DNA from: RH-AL1 sp965198495 | GTDB taxonomy: Bacteria > Pseudomonadota > Alphaproteobacteria > Rhizobiales > Beijerinckiaceae | Direction: 5' to 3' | Length of the DNA: 64,000 nucleotides | Assembly: GCA_965198495.1 (NCBI GenBank) | Contig: CBDAPL010000001.1 | Location: 2,108,001-2,172,000 of the forward strand | In this document: positions 20,441 through 29,730 of the stretch, piece by piece | Position numbering within the stretch: the stretch's first letter is position 1 | Layout: the number at the start of each line of letters is the position of its first letter | The notes under the pieces: generated by a model | What the model was told of the DNA's origin: nothing | The model's database searches: none | What the model saw: only the letters and a program-made list of their open reading frames with translations | Translations under genes and position numbers: made by a program

Positions 20441-21877
20441 ATGAATGGTCTTGTCGGGTCCGTCGCATTGGCGCTGGCGGTCGTGATGTGCGTGCCGGGC
20501 GCCACCCCGATCAGCGCGGCGGGCGTATCGCACGCGGACATGGGCAAGCAGGTGCCGCTGTCCAACAGCGAGGTGACGTTATCCTTCGCGCCGGTGGTCC
20601 GGAAAGCCGCGCCGGCGGTCGTCAACGTCTATGCCTCACGCACCGAGAAGGTGCAGCGCAATCCCTTGTTCGACGATCCGGTCTTCCGCCAGTTCTTCGG
20701 CGGCGGCGGCAATGCCGGGCCGCGCTCGGAGACGACGCGATCGCTTGGTTCCGGCGTGCTCGTCGACGCCTCGGGTCTGGTCGTCACCAATTATCACGTC
20801 ATCGATCAGATGACGGACGTGAAGGTGGCTCTCTCAGACCAGAGCGAATATCCCGCCGAGATCATCCTGCGCGACCAGCGCAACGACCTTGCCGTGCTGC
20901 GGGTGAAGGGCGATGGGCCGTTCCCTGTCATGGAGCTCGGCGAGTCGGACGCCGTCGAAGTCGGCGATATCGCGCTCGCCATCGGCGATCCCTTCGGCGT
21001 CGGGCAGACCGTCACGCAGGGCATCATCTCGGCCCTCGCGCGGACCAACGTGGGGCAGGGGGTCTCGAGCTTCTACCTGCAGACCGACGCGTCCATCAAC
21101 CCCGGCAATTCCGGTGGCGCGCTCGTCGATACCCACGCCCGTCTCGTCGGCATCAACTCCGCCATCTTTTCGCAGTCGGGCGGATCGGTCGGCATCGGCT
21201 TCGCCATCCCGGTCGACATGGTGAAGATCGTCGCCGCCGCCGCCAAGGCCGGCGACAGGATCGTCCATCGGCCGTGGCTCGGCGCGAGCCTCCAGGCTGT
21301 GACCTACGACATAGCGGAGTCTCTCGGCCTGCATCGCCCGATCGGCGCGCTCGTGACGGAGATCGCCGACACGGGGCCGGCGGAAGCGGCCGGGCTCAAG
21401 CGCGGCGATCTCATCATCGCGATCGACGGCAAGATCATCGAGAGTCCCGAGAGCTTCGGCTTTCGCTTCGGCACCAAACCGATCGGCGGCACGACCAACC
21501 TGACCGTGCGACGAGACGGCAAGACCATACAGCTGACGATGAGGCTTGAGCGGGCGCCGAACACGCCCAAGCCTGACAAGGTGACGCTGAGCGGCAGCAC
21601 GCCCTTCGCCGGCATCACCGCCGTCAACCTGTCGCCGGCGACCGCCGAGGAACTGTCGAGCGCGGAAAGCCGCGACGGCGTCGTCATCATCGCCATCGCG
21701 CCCGATTCGAACGCGGCCGCCGTGGCTTTCGAGAAAGGCGACATGATCCTGTCGGTGAACGGCAAAGCGATCAAAACGACCAAGGACCTTACCGAGGCCG
21801 TCAGCGGCCAGCGCTACTACTGGAAGCTGTCGATCGGCAGGGGCAGCCAGGTGATCAACACGGTGCTGAACGGTTGA
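20441..21877 (+). CDS. Do-like (HtrA/DegP family) periplasmic serine protease
   Basis: The 478-residue protein has an N-terminal signal peptide (residues 1-27), a trypsin-like domain with catalytic His119 (TNYHVID), Asp149 (RNDLAVL) and Ser224 (PGNSGGAL), and two PDZ domains (about 280-370 and 385-475). HtrA proteases degrade or refold damaged envelope proteins. The domain layout matches DegP/DegQ. The usual GNPFG motif reads GDPFG here. It sits directly after rplQ and before rarA's neighbourhood, an arrangement seen in other alphaproteobacteria. A precise DegP versus DegQ label cannot be made from sequence alone. Confidence 0.93.
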   Translation: MNGLVGSVALALAVVMCVPGATPISAAGVSHADMGKQVPLSNSEVTLSFAPVVRKAAPAVVNVYASRTEKVQRNPLFDDPVFRQFFGGGGNAGPRSETTRSLGSGVLVDASGLVVTNYHVIDQMTDVKVALSDQSEYPAEIILRDQRNDLAVLRVKGDGPFPVMELGESDAVEVGDIALAIGDPFGVGQTVTQGIISALARTNVGQGVSSFYLQTDASINPGNSGGALVDTHARLVGINSAIFSQSGGSVGIGFAIPVDMVKIVAAAAKAGDRIVHRPWLGASLQAVTYDIAESLGLHRPIGALVTEIADTGPAEAAGLKRGDLIIAIDGKIIESPESFGFRFGTKPIGGTTNLTVRRDGKTIQLTMRLERAPNTPKPDKVTLSGSTPFAGITAVNLSPATAEELSSAESRDGVVIIAIAPDSNAAAVAFEKGDMILSVNGKAIKTTKDLTEAVSGQRYYWKLSIGRGSQVINTVLNG

Positions 21878-21905
21878 CGCCAGGCCGTCTCGGCTCGGAG
21901 AGCGT

Positions 21906-22562
21906 CTAGGCGGCCGCCCGCTTCTTCTCGGCCGTCTTCACGCGCGCAATTCGCCGTTTCAGCGACGCCCAGAGGGTACGCATCTCCTCCGCCGCCTTGC
22001 CGTCCGGCTCGAGCTCCGTGGGACCCATACCCTCGCGCGCGGCTTCCTGATAGGCGACGCGCGAGGCGACCAGAGGGCGCAGCAGACCGCCCATGCTCTC
22101 GAGCGCCGCCGCGCCATCAAGGACGCGCTGGCTCTCCTGCATGGCGGGACACTGATTGAGGACGAAGGCGAAGTCCTTCGACAACGTCTTCAACTTGCCG
22201 CGGGTGACCTCGCTCGACCAGATGTCGAAGATCGTCGGCCGGGCGGGAATGATGCAGAGATCCGCCGCCTTCATCGCCGCCTCCGCCGCCGGCGTGTCGG
22301 TCGCCGGCGTGTCGATGACCACGAGCGTGACGTTGCCGTTGGCGAGCGCCGCGAGGGCTTCGGGCAGCTTGCCGGCGGAAACGGTCTCGATCGGCATCGT
22401 CTTGTCGTCGCGACGGCGGGCCCATTTCGTCAGCGATTTCTGCGGGTCCATATCGATCAGGAAGACGCGTTCGCCCGCTTCCTGCGCCACCACGGCGAGG
22501 CACGCCGCCAGCGTGCTCTTACCGGAACCACCCTTCTGCGTGATCATCGCTACGGTACGCAT
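21906..22562 (-). CDS. Orphan ParA/MinD-type ATPase
   Basis: The 218-residue protein has a deviant Walker A motif KGGSGKST (residues 10-17), the LIDMDPQ Walker A' region and the VVIDTPA Walker B segment, the signature of ParA ATPases that position DNA or protein cargo. No parB, parS or chromosome-origin gene adjoins it, so it is probably not the chromosomal ParA. It converges with the protease gene, with only 28 bases between their stops. The cargo is unknown. Confidence 0.85.
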   Translation of the reverse strand: MRTVAMITQKGGSGKSTLAACLAVVAQEAGERVFLIDMDPQKSLTKWARRRDDKTMPIETVSAGKLPEALAALANGNVTLVVIDTPATDTPAAEAAMKAADLCIIPARPTIFDIWSSEVTRGKLKTLSKDFAFVLNQCPAMQESQRVLDGAAALESMGGLLRPLVASRVAYQEAAREGMGPTELEPDGKAAEEMRTLWASLKRRIARVKTAEKKRAAA

Positions 22563-22800
22563 TGGAGGCCCCTGTCTCGCCCGTCGTTCATCTTTCTTAA
22601 CTATCCTGAATTTGGGTTAACGAATGGTTTCGAACGCCCGAAGGGCATGCGGGATTGCGCGAAGCGCATGGCGCGAAAGGTTGTTTGCGCTCGACGATTG
22701 TCGCTCCATCTTCGGCTGAGACACGCCGTGATGAAGCGATGCCGAAGTGGATCTTGCGTGTGATGTCTTTTCGAGGGAAGACGGCGCCTCGAAGGGCTAC

Positions 22801-23526
22801 ATGGCGGATCGCGATCATCTCTCCGGCCGAGCCGCGCAGCGCACCGCCGCTTCGTCGTGGATCTTAGCCGGCATCGTCTATATCGCGACGGAGGCGGTGG
22901 CCGCCTTCGCCTTTTCGCCGCCCTATAGCTACGCCCGCAACTACATCAGCGATCTCGGCGTCCCGGTCTGCGGCACGATCTACGATGGTCGCGCGCTCTG
23001 CTCGCCGCTGCACGCTCTGGTCAACGTGAGCTTCGCGTTACAGGGCCTCCTCTTCCTTGGTGCGGCTCTGGCAATGGCCCAAGCGCTCTCGACGTCATCG
23101 AGATACGCCTTCGTCGCGCTCGCGGCGTTGAACTGCGCCGGCAATATCCTGATCGGTCTCTACCCGGAGGCCGTGCCCGGCCAGACCGGCAGCGGGTTCG
23201 GCCTTCACCTTGTCGGCGCCTTTCTGGCGATCGTCTTCGGCAACGCGACGGCGTTGATGTCGGCCTGGACGTTCGCCGAGTTGCGCCTGAGCCGCTTGCA
23301 TCGGGTGGGAAGCCTTACCTTGCCCCTCCTGGCCGCCGTCGCTTTCGCGGCGCTGCTCGTGTCGCGACGCACGGGGACGGCGTTCCTGTTCCCCGACGGC
23401 GTCTGGGAGCGGATCAGCGTCTACGCGATCACCGCGTGGGAGCTGCTCTCCGGGTCATGCGTCATCGCCCGGCTGCGAAGCCGGCAGGCGGGCACCTCAC
23501 ACGAACGATTTCCGCGCGCGCGTTGA
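22801..23526 (+). CDS. DUF998 family membrane protein
   Basis: The 241-residue product has about six to seven hydrophobic segments and the family-like YARNYISDLGVP motif after the first segment, typical of DUF998 proteins of unknown function. ATG 22801 is preferred over an earlier in-frame ATG at 22747, because the first hydrophobic helix follows at a normal distance. A TPP-like or enzymatic role cannot be assigned. It is 22 bases upstream of rarA and may be cotranscribed with it. Confidence 0.75.
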   Translation: MADRDHLSGRAAQRTAASSWILAGIVYIATEAVAAFAFSPPYSYARNYISDLGVPVCGTIYDGRALCSPLHALVNVSFALQGLLFLGAALAMAQALSTSSRYAFVALAALNCAGNILIGLYPEAVPGQTGSGFGLHLVGAFLAIVFGNATALMSAWTFAELRLSRLHRVGSLTLPLLAAVAFAALLVSRRTGTAFLFPDGVWERISVYAITAWELLSGSCVIARLRSRQAGTSHERFPRAR

Positions 23527-23548
23527 AACCGCGTTGTAGGATCGCTGC

Positions 23549-24868
23549 ATGCGATCCGACGACACCGAGACCTTGTTCTCCGCGGCCGGCCTCGAGGCCG
23601 AGGCGCCGCGCCCGTTGGCCGACCGGCTCCGACCGACGAGCCTCGCCGAGGTGGCGGGTCAGGATCATCTCGTCGGGCCGCGCGGCGCGCTCACGCGGCT
23701 TATCGCGTCGCAGGCGATCGGATCGCTCATCTTCTGGGGGCCGCCCGGCACCGGCAAGACCACCGTGGCGCGCCTGCTGGCCGGCGAGACCAAGCTCGCC
23801 TTCGTGCAGATCTCGGCGATCTTCACCGGCGTCGCCGACCTCAAGAAGGTCTTCGAGGAGGCGCGGCGGCGGCGCCAGACGGGGCAGGGCACCCTGCTCT
23901 TCGTCGACGAGATCCACCGGTTCAACCGCGCCCAGCAGGACGGTTTCCTGCCGGTGATGGAGGACGGCACGATCACGCTGATCGGCGCGACCACCGAGAA
24001 CCCGAGCTTCGAGCTGAACGCGGCGCTGTTGTCACGCGCGCGCGTCATGACGTTCAGGGCGCTCGATGCCGAGGCGATCGAGAAGCTGCTCGTCCGCGCC
24101 GAGACGATGGAGGGCCGGCCGCTGCCTCTCGATGCCGACGCCCGCGCCAGCCTGGTGCGCATGGGCGACGGCGACGGCCGCGCGGCGCTGACCCTGGCCG
24201 AGGAGCTGTGGCGCGCCGCGGCGCCGGGCGACGTGTTCGACACGCAAGCGTTGGGCGAGATCGTCCAGCGCCGCGCGCCGATCTACGACAAGGCGCAGGA
24301 GGGGCACTACAATCTCATCAGCGCGCTGCACAAGAGCGTGCGTGGTTCGGATCCCGACGCTGCTTTGTACTACCTCGCGCGCATGTTCGACGGCGGCGAG
24401 GATCCGCTCTTCATCGCGCGCCGCGTGGTGCGCATGGCGGTGGAGGATATCGGCCTCGCCGACCCGCAGGCGCTCGCCGTCGCCAACGCCGCCAAGGAGG
24501 CCTACGACTTCCTCGGCTCGCCGGAGGGCGAACTGGCGATCGCGCAGGCGGTGATCTACGTCGCCACCGCGCCGAAATCCAACGCCGCCTACGTCGCCTA
24601 CAAGAACGCGACGCGGCTCGCCAAGGACCACGGCTCGTTGATGCCGCCAAAGGTCATCCTCAACGGCTCGACCAGGTTCATGAAGGGCGAGGGCTACGGC
24701 GGCGGCTACGCCTACGACCACGATGAGCCCGACGCCTTCTCCGGCCAGGACTACTGGCCCGAGCGGCTCGGGCGGCAGGCGGTCTACGTGCCGACGGAGC
24801 GCGGCTTCGAGCGCGAGATCGGCCGGCGCATGGCGCGCTGGGCCGAACTGCGGCGCGAACGAGAGTAG
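23549..24868 (+). CDS. rarA: Replication-associated recombination protein A (AAA+ ATPase)
   Basis: The 439-residue product belongs to the RarA/MgsA/WRNIP1 family, which acts at stalled replication forks with SSB. It has the LRPTSLAEVAGQDHL N-terminal motif, Walker A FWGPPGTGKTT (about residue 67), Walker B LLFVDEIHRFNRAQQD and the C-terminal tetramerisation region with PSGRA-like KNATRLAKDHGS. Length is typical. An acetyltransferase gene follows only 2 bases downstream. Confidence 0.95.
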   Translation: MRSDDTETLFSAAGLEAEAPRPLADRLRPTSLAEVAGQDHLVGPRGALTRLIASQAIGSLIFWGPPGTGKTTVARLLAGETKLAFVQISAIFTGVADLKKVFEEARRRRQTGQGTLLFVDEIHRFNRAQQDGFLPVMEDGTITLIGATTENPSFELNAALLSRARVMTFRALDAEAIEKLLVRAETMEGRPLPLDADARASLVRMGDGDGRAALTLAEELWRAAAPGDVFDTQALGEIVQRRAPIYDKAQEGHYNLISALHKSVRGSDPDAALYYLARMFDGGEDPLFIARRVVRMAVEDIGLADPQALAVANAAKEAYDFLGSPEGELAIAQAVIYVATAPKSNAAYVAYKNATRLAKDHGSLMPPKVILNGSTRFMKGEGYGGGYAYDHDEPDAFSGQDYWPERLGRQAVYVPTERGFEREIGRRMARWAELRRERE

Positions 24869-24870
24869 AC

Positions 24871-25413
24871 GTGCTGGAGACGCCGCGCCTGCGGCTTCGC
24901 GAGGTCGTGCTCGCCGATGCCGACGCGTTCGACACCTACATGATGCTGGAGCCGTACTGGCGGCATCTGCCGATCGATCCGCCGACGCCGCGCTCGGTGA
25001 AGACCTTCATAGAGCAATGCGTGCGCGATCAGGCGTCGGACCCGCGAGGATGCTATTGCTTGGCGGCCGTCGAGCGCGGCTCGGGCGCGATCGTCGGGGA
25101 AGGCATCCTCCACATCCGCAGCGAGCCCTGGTGCCAGGGCGAGATCGGCTGGGGCGTCGATCCCGCTCGCGCGGGGCAGGGGTTGGCCACCGAGATCGGT
25201 GAGGCTCTGCTGGGTCTCGCCTTCGACCGGCTCGACCTGCACAGGGTCTACGCCAAGTGCCTTGTCGGGCACGCGGCGTCCGCGCGGATCATGGAGAAAC
25301 TGGGTATGCGCGAGGAGGGTGTGCTGCGCGAGGACGCCTTCGCGCGGGGCGCGTGGTGGTCTTCGTTGCAGGCCTCGATCCTCGCGGAGGAATGGCGCGC
25401 GAAGTCGCGCTAA
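24871..25413 (+). CDS. GNAT family acetyltransferase (RimJ-like)
   Basis: The 180-residue protein starts at GTG 24871 with METPRLRLREVVLADADAF-like sequence, the usual start of RimJ/RimL-type N-acetyltransferases. The GWGVDPARAGQGLATEIGEA segment is the acetyl-CoA-binding motif A, and VGHAASARIMEKLGMREEG is the C-terminal motif. It begins 2 bases after rarA, so is likely translated with it. The substrate (protein N-terminus or small molecule) is unknown. Confidence 0.85.
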   Translation: MLETPRLRLREVVLADADAFDTYMMLEPYWRHLPIDPPTPRSVKTFIEQCVRDQASDPRGCYCLAAVERGSGAIVGEGILHIRSEPWCQGEIGWGVDPARAGQGLATEIGEALLGLAFDRLDLHRVYAKCLVGHAASARIMEKLGMREEGVLREDAFARGAWWSSLQASILAEEWRAKSR

Positions 25414-25529
25414 TCACCACGCGCGCTATGATGTAGATCGGGCATCCCAGCAACGGTCACTGTCCTTGACAATCCGCCGGGCGCCGTCACGTAGTGCGAC
25501 CAGCTGCTATCACGGCTGATGAGATCGCG

Positions 25530-25811
25530 ATGGCTGAAACCGAGAACCACACCCTTCATCTGCTGAGAGAAATCCGCGGCGAACAGGTCGAGACGCGCCG
25601 GGAGCAGCGGACGCTCATGGAATTGGTTGTAGGCATCGGGCAAAACACTGCTCGTCACATGGCGCGGCTCGAGAGAAGTATATTCGATCTACGCGCTGAA
25701 CTCGAGCTGTCCATTGAGATGGAAGTCGGCGGCTCCTTGGTGGGTGCCGAATCGCGCCTTGAAGGAACGCATGCCGCTGATATGGAGGCGGAACTCCTCA
25801 CCCTGCGTTAA
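25530..25811 (+). CDS. Small coiled-coil protein of unknown function
   Basis: The 93-residue product starts MAETENHTLHLLREIRGEQ and is mostly charged helix with heptad-like spacing (NTARHMARLERSIFDLRAELE). Proteins with a similar ENHTLHLLREIR start are common as orphans in Hyphomicrobiales; no function is known to me. The surrounding DNA is less GC-rich than the flanks, which may mark an acquired gene. An upstream ATG at 25494 in the same frame is possible but less typical. Confidence 0.6.
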   Translation: MAETENHTLHLLREIRGEQVETRREQRTLMELVVGIGQNTARHMARLERSIFDLRAELELSIEMEVGGSLVGAESRLEGTHAADMEAELLTLR

Positions 25812-25927
25812 CGCATCATCGCTGGGTCCGCATGGTCAGGATCTATTGAAATACTCCCCCCATGCTGCAAATACTCCTTCCCAGTACTGATTGACCCTTG
25901 ATCAAACGCGAAGGGCGGTCGGGACGC

Positions 25928-26725
25928 TCATATCGTCTGCACCGAACCGCCGTCGACCCGCATCGCCGTGCCGTTGACGTAGCTCGCGTGCGTCGAACAG
26001 AGATAGGCCACGGCCGAGGCCACCTCCCGCGCCTCGCCGCGGCGCTTCACGGAGATGCCCGGCCGCTCCTCGTCGAGGAAACTCGAGACGGCGGCGTCGA
26101 CGCTGGTGCCCATCTCTTTCGCCCGCTTCTCCATCATCGCGTCGGTCATCGGCGAGGCGATGAAGGCCGGCAGGATCGAGTTCACAGTCAGGCCATGATG
26201 CCCGTAGGCCTTGGACAGGCCTTTCGCGAGATTGAGGATCGCCGCCTTGCAGGCGCAATAGGGCAGATCCTCGATGTAAGGCTGCAAACCATCTTCCGAC
26301 GAGAACAGCACGATGCGTCCCCACCTCTTCTCGCGCATGCCGGGGATGAAGGCGCGGCAGAGGCGCACCGCGGCCATGAAGTTGATGTCGATCGTCGAGG
26401 TCCAGTCCTCGTCGCTCATGCCGAGGAAGTCGCCGACAGGGCCGGTGATGCCGGCGGCGTTCACCAGGATATCGGCGGGGCCGAACGCCTTCGTGGTCGC
26501 CTCGCGAAGCCTGTCGACCGAGCCGGCCTCCGTCAGGTCGGCCGGATGGGTCGCGATCTCGCCGGATCCCCCCAGCTTGCGCGCCTCCGCCGCAAGCGTC
26601 TCGCCCTCGCGGTCGGTCATCATGACCTTGACGCCGGCCTCGTGCAGGAAGCGCGCGACCTCGAACCCCATGCCCGAATCCGCGCCCGTGACGACCGCCA
26701 CGCGGCCGGCGATGCCAAGATCCAT
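25928..26725 (-). CDS. Short-chain dehydrogenase/reductase
   Basis: The 265-residue protein is a classical SDR. The TGADSGMG cofactor motif lies at residues 13-20, NAAG at 89-92, and catalytic Ser142/143 with Tyr156 and Lys160 (YCACK). Asp38 at the end of the second strand favours NAD(H) over NADP(H). The substrate cannot be read. It is transcribed leftward, downstream of tRNA-Val. Confidence 0.9.
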   Translation of the reverse strand: MDLGIAGRVAVVTGADSGMGFEVARFLHEAGVKVMMTDREGETLAAEARKLGGSGEIATHPADLTEAGSVDRLREATTKAFGPADILVNAAGITGPVGDFLGMSDEDWTSTIDINFMAAVRLCRAFIPGMREKRWGRIVLFSSEDGLQPYIEDLPYCACKAAILNLAKGLSKAYGHHGLTVNSILPAFIASPMTDAMMEKRAKEMGTSVDAAVSSFLDEERPGISVKRRGEAREVASAVAYLCSTHASYVNGTAMRVDGGSVQTI

Positions 26726-26825
26726 GATCGCTCCTTCTAAGCCTCAAACGGTCGTCGAGCGGCGGGGCACACAGGCCACGATCGCCATCTCAGCAATATG
26801 TTCGAGCGCCAGAAGTTCGAATCCG

Positions 26826-26900
26826 TGGTGGGCGCGACAGGGATTGAACCTGTGACCCCTCCCGTGTGAAGGGAGTGCTCTCCCGCTGAGCTACGCGCCC
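26826..26900 (-). tRNA. tRNA-Val (anticodon CAC)
   Basis: On the minus strand the sequence folds as a standard cloverleaf: acceptor GGGCGCG/CGCGCCC, D-stem GCTC/GAGC, anticodon stem CTCCC/GGGAG with loop TTCACAC, and T-stem ACAGG/CCTGT with loop TTCAATC. The anticodon CAC reads the GUG valine codon. The 3' CCA is encoded. Length is 75 bases including CCA. Confidence 0.96.
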
Positions 26901-26978
26901 CGACCAAGGCCGGATCTGGATACAGAACCGAGGCGGTGAGGGAAAGTCAAACGTGCGCTCCGGTGACTGTCCTGGCGA

Positions 26979-27665
26979 TCAACCCGGCAGCGTCCGCGCC
27001 ATCGCCTCGATTGCGGCGCCGAGCTCGTCGAAATGACTGATGATCGCGTCCGGATGGTAGCTCGCCACCGGCTCCGGCGCGTAGCCGAAGTCGACCGCGA
27101 TCACCGGCAGTCCGGCGTCCTTGGCCGTGAGGACGTCGGTCTCGGTGTCGCCGACCATGATGGCGCGTGCGGGATCGCCGCCGGCTCTCTCGATGGTCAA
27201 CCGCAGCGCCGCGCCGTTGGGCTTGCAGACGGCGAACGTGTCCTGGCCGCAGATCGCGCGGAAGCGGGCGGTGGCGCCGAGTTCGCCGATCAGCTTCTTC
27301 GAAGGCTTCTCGATCTTGTTCGTGCAGATGGCGAGGCCATGGCCAGCGGCGGACAATGCATCCAGGGCGGCTTCCGCGCCGGGATAGAAGCGCGTCTTGG
27401 TGGTGAGGTGTTGGTCATAGTAGGCGAGGAAGGCGGCGAACATCTCGTCGAGTCTCGCGTCCGACACCTCCATGCCGCCGGCCTGCAGGCCACGCCGCAG
27501 CATGAACTTGCCGCCGCGTCCGACGTATTTGCGACCTTGTTCCAAAGGGATCGGCGCCAGACCCTCGCGGCCGATGATGACGTTCAGCGTGTCGATGAGG
27601 TCGGGCGCGCTGTCGACGAGCGTGCCGTCGAGATCGAAGACGATGAGCGGCGGGTTCGCTGGCAT
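26979..27665 (-). CDS. gph: Phosphoglycolate phosphatase (HAD family)
   Basis: The 228-residue protein has the HAD motif I VFDLDGTLVDSAPD (residues 9-22), motif II CTNK, and motif III-IV regions with KPNG and GDTETDV. This matches Gph, which removes phosphate from 2-phosphoglycolate produced by oxygenase activity or DNA repair. Other HAD phosphatases are close in sequence, so the exact substrate is inferred. It is divergent from the secreted protein gene at 27820. Confidence 0.85.
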   Translation of the reverse strand: MPANPPLIVFDLDGTLVDSAPDLIDTLNVIIGREGLAPIPLEQGRKYVGRGGKFMLRRGLQAGGMEVSDARLDEMFAAFLAYYDQHLTTKTRFYPGAEAALDALSAAGHGLAICTNKIEKPSKKLIGELGATARFRAICGQDTFAVCKPNGAALRLTIERAGGDPARAIMVGDTETDVLTAKDAGLPVIAVDFGYAPEPVASYHPDAIISHFDELGAAIEAMARTLPG

Positions 27666-27819
27666 GCTTCCGCTTAGCGGCCCGTCATGTGGTCCGCAAG
27701 CGTGCTGAAAAGTTCGAGCGAGGCGGCCAGTCGCCGTTTTGCTGCGCTATTTGGTCGGCTATAGCGAGCCAAATCGATGGCCAGCCCGCCGGCGTGGCGA
27801 TCCAAACGAGGATTTTGCC

Positions 27820-28200
27820 ATGCCGTTCGCGCCGTCGTTTCGCTCATGTGTCGCGGCCGCTGGTCTGATACTCGCCTTTGTGCCGCCGCTCGCCGCGGCC
27901 GACAATTACGACTTCCTCGCCGCGCCGCAGATCGACCTCAACCGCATCTTTCGCGTCGACAAGACCACGGGCGAGGTCGGCGCCTGCCAGTTCGGCCTCA
28001 AGGACGGTTCGCCCGTCGGCGTGACGCTGTGCTACCCGCCCGGACACGGCGCGGGCCCGCAAGGCTCGAGCGACTACGCGCTTGTCGCCTCGCGCCACGA
28101 GCACGAGGCCGGCGCCTGGCGCGTCGATCTTCGCACCGGCATGATGTCGATCTGCTATGTGCTCGACGAAGCCGTGGTTTGTACCCCGCCCGCGAAATAG
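27820..28200 (+). CDS. Secreted protein of unknown function
   Basis: The 126-residue product has a signal peptide (residues 1-26, ending LAAA) and a compact mature domain with four cysteines (GACQFG, VTLCYP, MSICYV, VVCTPP) that could form two disulfides in the periplasm. The start at ATG 27820 follows an ACGAGG site. No family was recognised. Confidence 0.7.
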   Translation: MPFAPSFRSCVAAAGLILAFVPPLAAADNYDFLAAPQIDLNRIFRVDKTTGEVGACQFGLKDGSPVGVTLCYPPGHGAGPQGSSDYALVASRHEHEAGAWRVDLRTGMMSICYVLDEAVVCTPPAK

Positions 28201-28317
28201 GATCGGCGCCTTGATCCGATAGGCCGAAGGCGCGGAGCACTTTTGAGGCGCGCGCCGCCCTCGGCTTTGCTAGAAGGCGCGAGCCGCCGCGATGGCGGTC
28301 CATCGACCGGAAGAGCC

Positions 28318-29055
28318 ATGCCCGCTCCGACCTCTCACGCGGCGATAAACGATCAGGACGCCGGCAAGCGTGCCGCCGCGGCGCGCGCCCTCGACTTCGT
28401 CAGGCCCGGCATGCGGCTCGGCCTCGGCACCGGTTCCACCGCCAAGGCCTTCGTCGCCCTGCTCGGCGAGCGGGTGGCTGACGGCCTCGAAGTGATCGGC
28501 GTGCCGACGTCGGAGCGAACGGCCGCGCAGGCGCGTGGACTCGGCATCACGCTGGCGACCCTCGACGAAGAGCCCGAGCTCGATCTCACCATCGATGGCG
28601 CCGACGAGTTCGACGACGAACTCAGGCTGATCAAAGGCGGCGGCGGCGCGCTGTTGCGGGAAAAGATCACCGCGACCGCCTCGAAGCGGATGATCGTCAT
28701 CGCCGATCACAGCAAGCGGGTCGCGACGCTGGGACGCTTTGCCCTGCCTGTAGAGGTCAACCGCTTCGGGCTCGCGGTCACCCGGCGCGCCATCGTGCGC
28801 GAGGCGGCAAAGAGCGGCTGCGCGGGCGACATAACGCTCCGCCAGGATGGAGAAGGCGCGGACTATGTCACGGATGGCGGTCACTTGATCTTCGACTGCC
28901 ATTTCGGCCGCATCGAGAAGCCGGACGATCTTGCCGAACGGTTGAACGCGATCCCCGGCGTGGTCGAACATGGCCTTTTCATCGGGATCGCTTGCGCGGT
29001 CATTTGCGCGGGGCCGGACGGCGTGACAATCCTCGGCCATCCGGATGACCAATAA
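28318..29055 (+). CDS. rpiA: Ribose-5-phosphate isomerase A
   Basis: The 245-residue enzyme interconverts ribose 5-phosphate and ribulose 5-phosphate in the pentose phosphate pathway. It has the LGLGTGSTAKAFV, TIDGADEFD and LIKGGGGALLREK motifs of the RpiA active site. The start at ATG 28318 trims an implausible 25-residue lead. Its TAA is followed immediately by the ATG of the DUF2059 gene, suggesting an operon with that gene and gor. Confidence 0.95.
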   Translation: MPAPTSHAAINDQDAGKRAAAARALDFVRPGMRLGLGTGSTAKAFVALLGERVADGLEVIGVPTSERTAAQARGLGITLATLDEEPELDLTIDGADEFDDELRLIKGGGGALLREKITATASKRMIVIADHSKRVATLGRFALPVEVNRFGLAVTRRAIVREAAKSGCAGDITLRQDGEGADYVTDGGHLIFDCHFGRIEKPDDLAERLNAIPGVVEHGLFIGIACAVICAGPDGVTILGHPDDQ

Positions 29056-29730
29056 ATGCCCGGCTTGGGTGATGTCCGTTCGCCGGTGCGGGAAGAATAT
29101 GACTTTCGCCCCAAGGCGGGTGACCGGGCTGGGGCGCTTGCGAGGCTGCGCGGCATCGCGAGCCCTTCTCGCGCGATAGCTCAGGCGTGCCGCGGCGTCG
29201 TTCTTCTTCTGGCCGTGACCTGGCTCCATCCGACAGCCTCGGCTCAGGAGGCCACGGTGGCTGCCGGTCCCACCGCGGCAAAGCCGGCCCTGCCGCCCGA
29301 CGCGACCGCTCCCACCGCGACGCACATCGCCAAGGCGCGCCAGCTGATCCTCGCGACCGGCATTTCCCGCTCTTTCCAGATCATCATTCCGGAGTTCATG
29401 GACCAGATCGGCAACACGCTGACGCAGTCGAGGCCGGAACTCGTTCACGACATGGGTATCGTGCTCGTCCAGCTGAAGCCGGAATTCGAGCATCAGTCCG
29501 ACGAGATGATCGATCAGTCGGCGCGCATCTATGCCACGCTTCTCTCGGAGAAAGACATCGACGACATTCTCGCGTTCTTTGATAGCGAGGCCGGCAAGCG
29601 TTACGTTGGCGCGCAGCCGTTGTTCCTCAACCAGCTCGTGTCGGGCATGCAGGCCTGGCAGCAAAAGATCTCGATCAACATGATGGCGCGGGTCCGCGAG
29701 GAAATGAAGAAGAAGGGGCACGATCTCTGA
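29056..29730 (+). CDS. DUF2059 family protein
   Basis: The 224-residue product has a hydrophobic segment at about residues 41-62 and a helical C-terminal DUF2059 domain (ILAFFDSEAGKRYV is the family-like motif). The segment is preceded by a long charged lead, so the true start may be further in; ATG 29056 directly abuts rpiA. Likely exported or membrane anchored. Function of the family is unknown. Its stop overlaps the gor start by one base. Confidence 0.8.
   Translation: MPGLGDVRSPVREEYDFRPKAGDRAGALARLRGIASPSRAIAQACRGVVLLLAVTWLHPTASAQEATVAAGPTAAKPALPPDATAPTATHIAKARQLILATGISRSFQIIIPEFMDQIGNTLTQSRPELVHDMGIVLVQLKPEFEHQSDEMIDQSARIYATLLSEKDIDDILAFFDSEAGKRYVGAQPLFLNQLVSGMQAWQQKISINMMARVREEMKKKGHDL

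Noticed and set aside
25849..25877. Direct repeat AAATACTCC with a 20-base period
   Set aside because: Only two short copies; no gene or iteron function is indicated.
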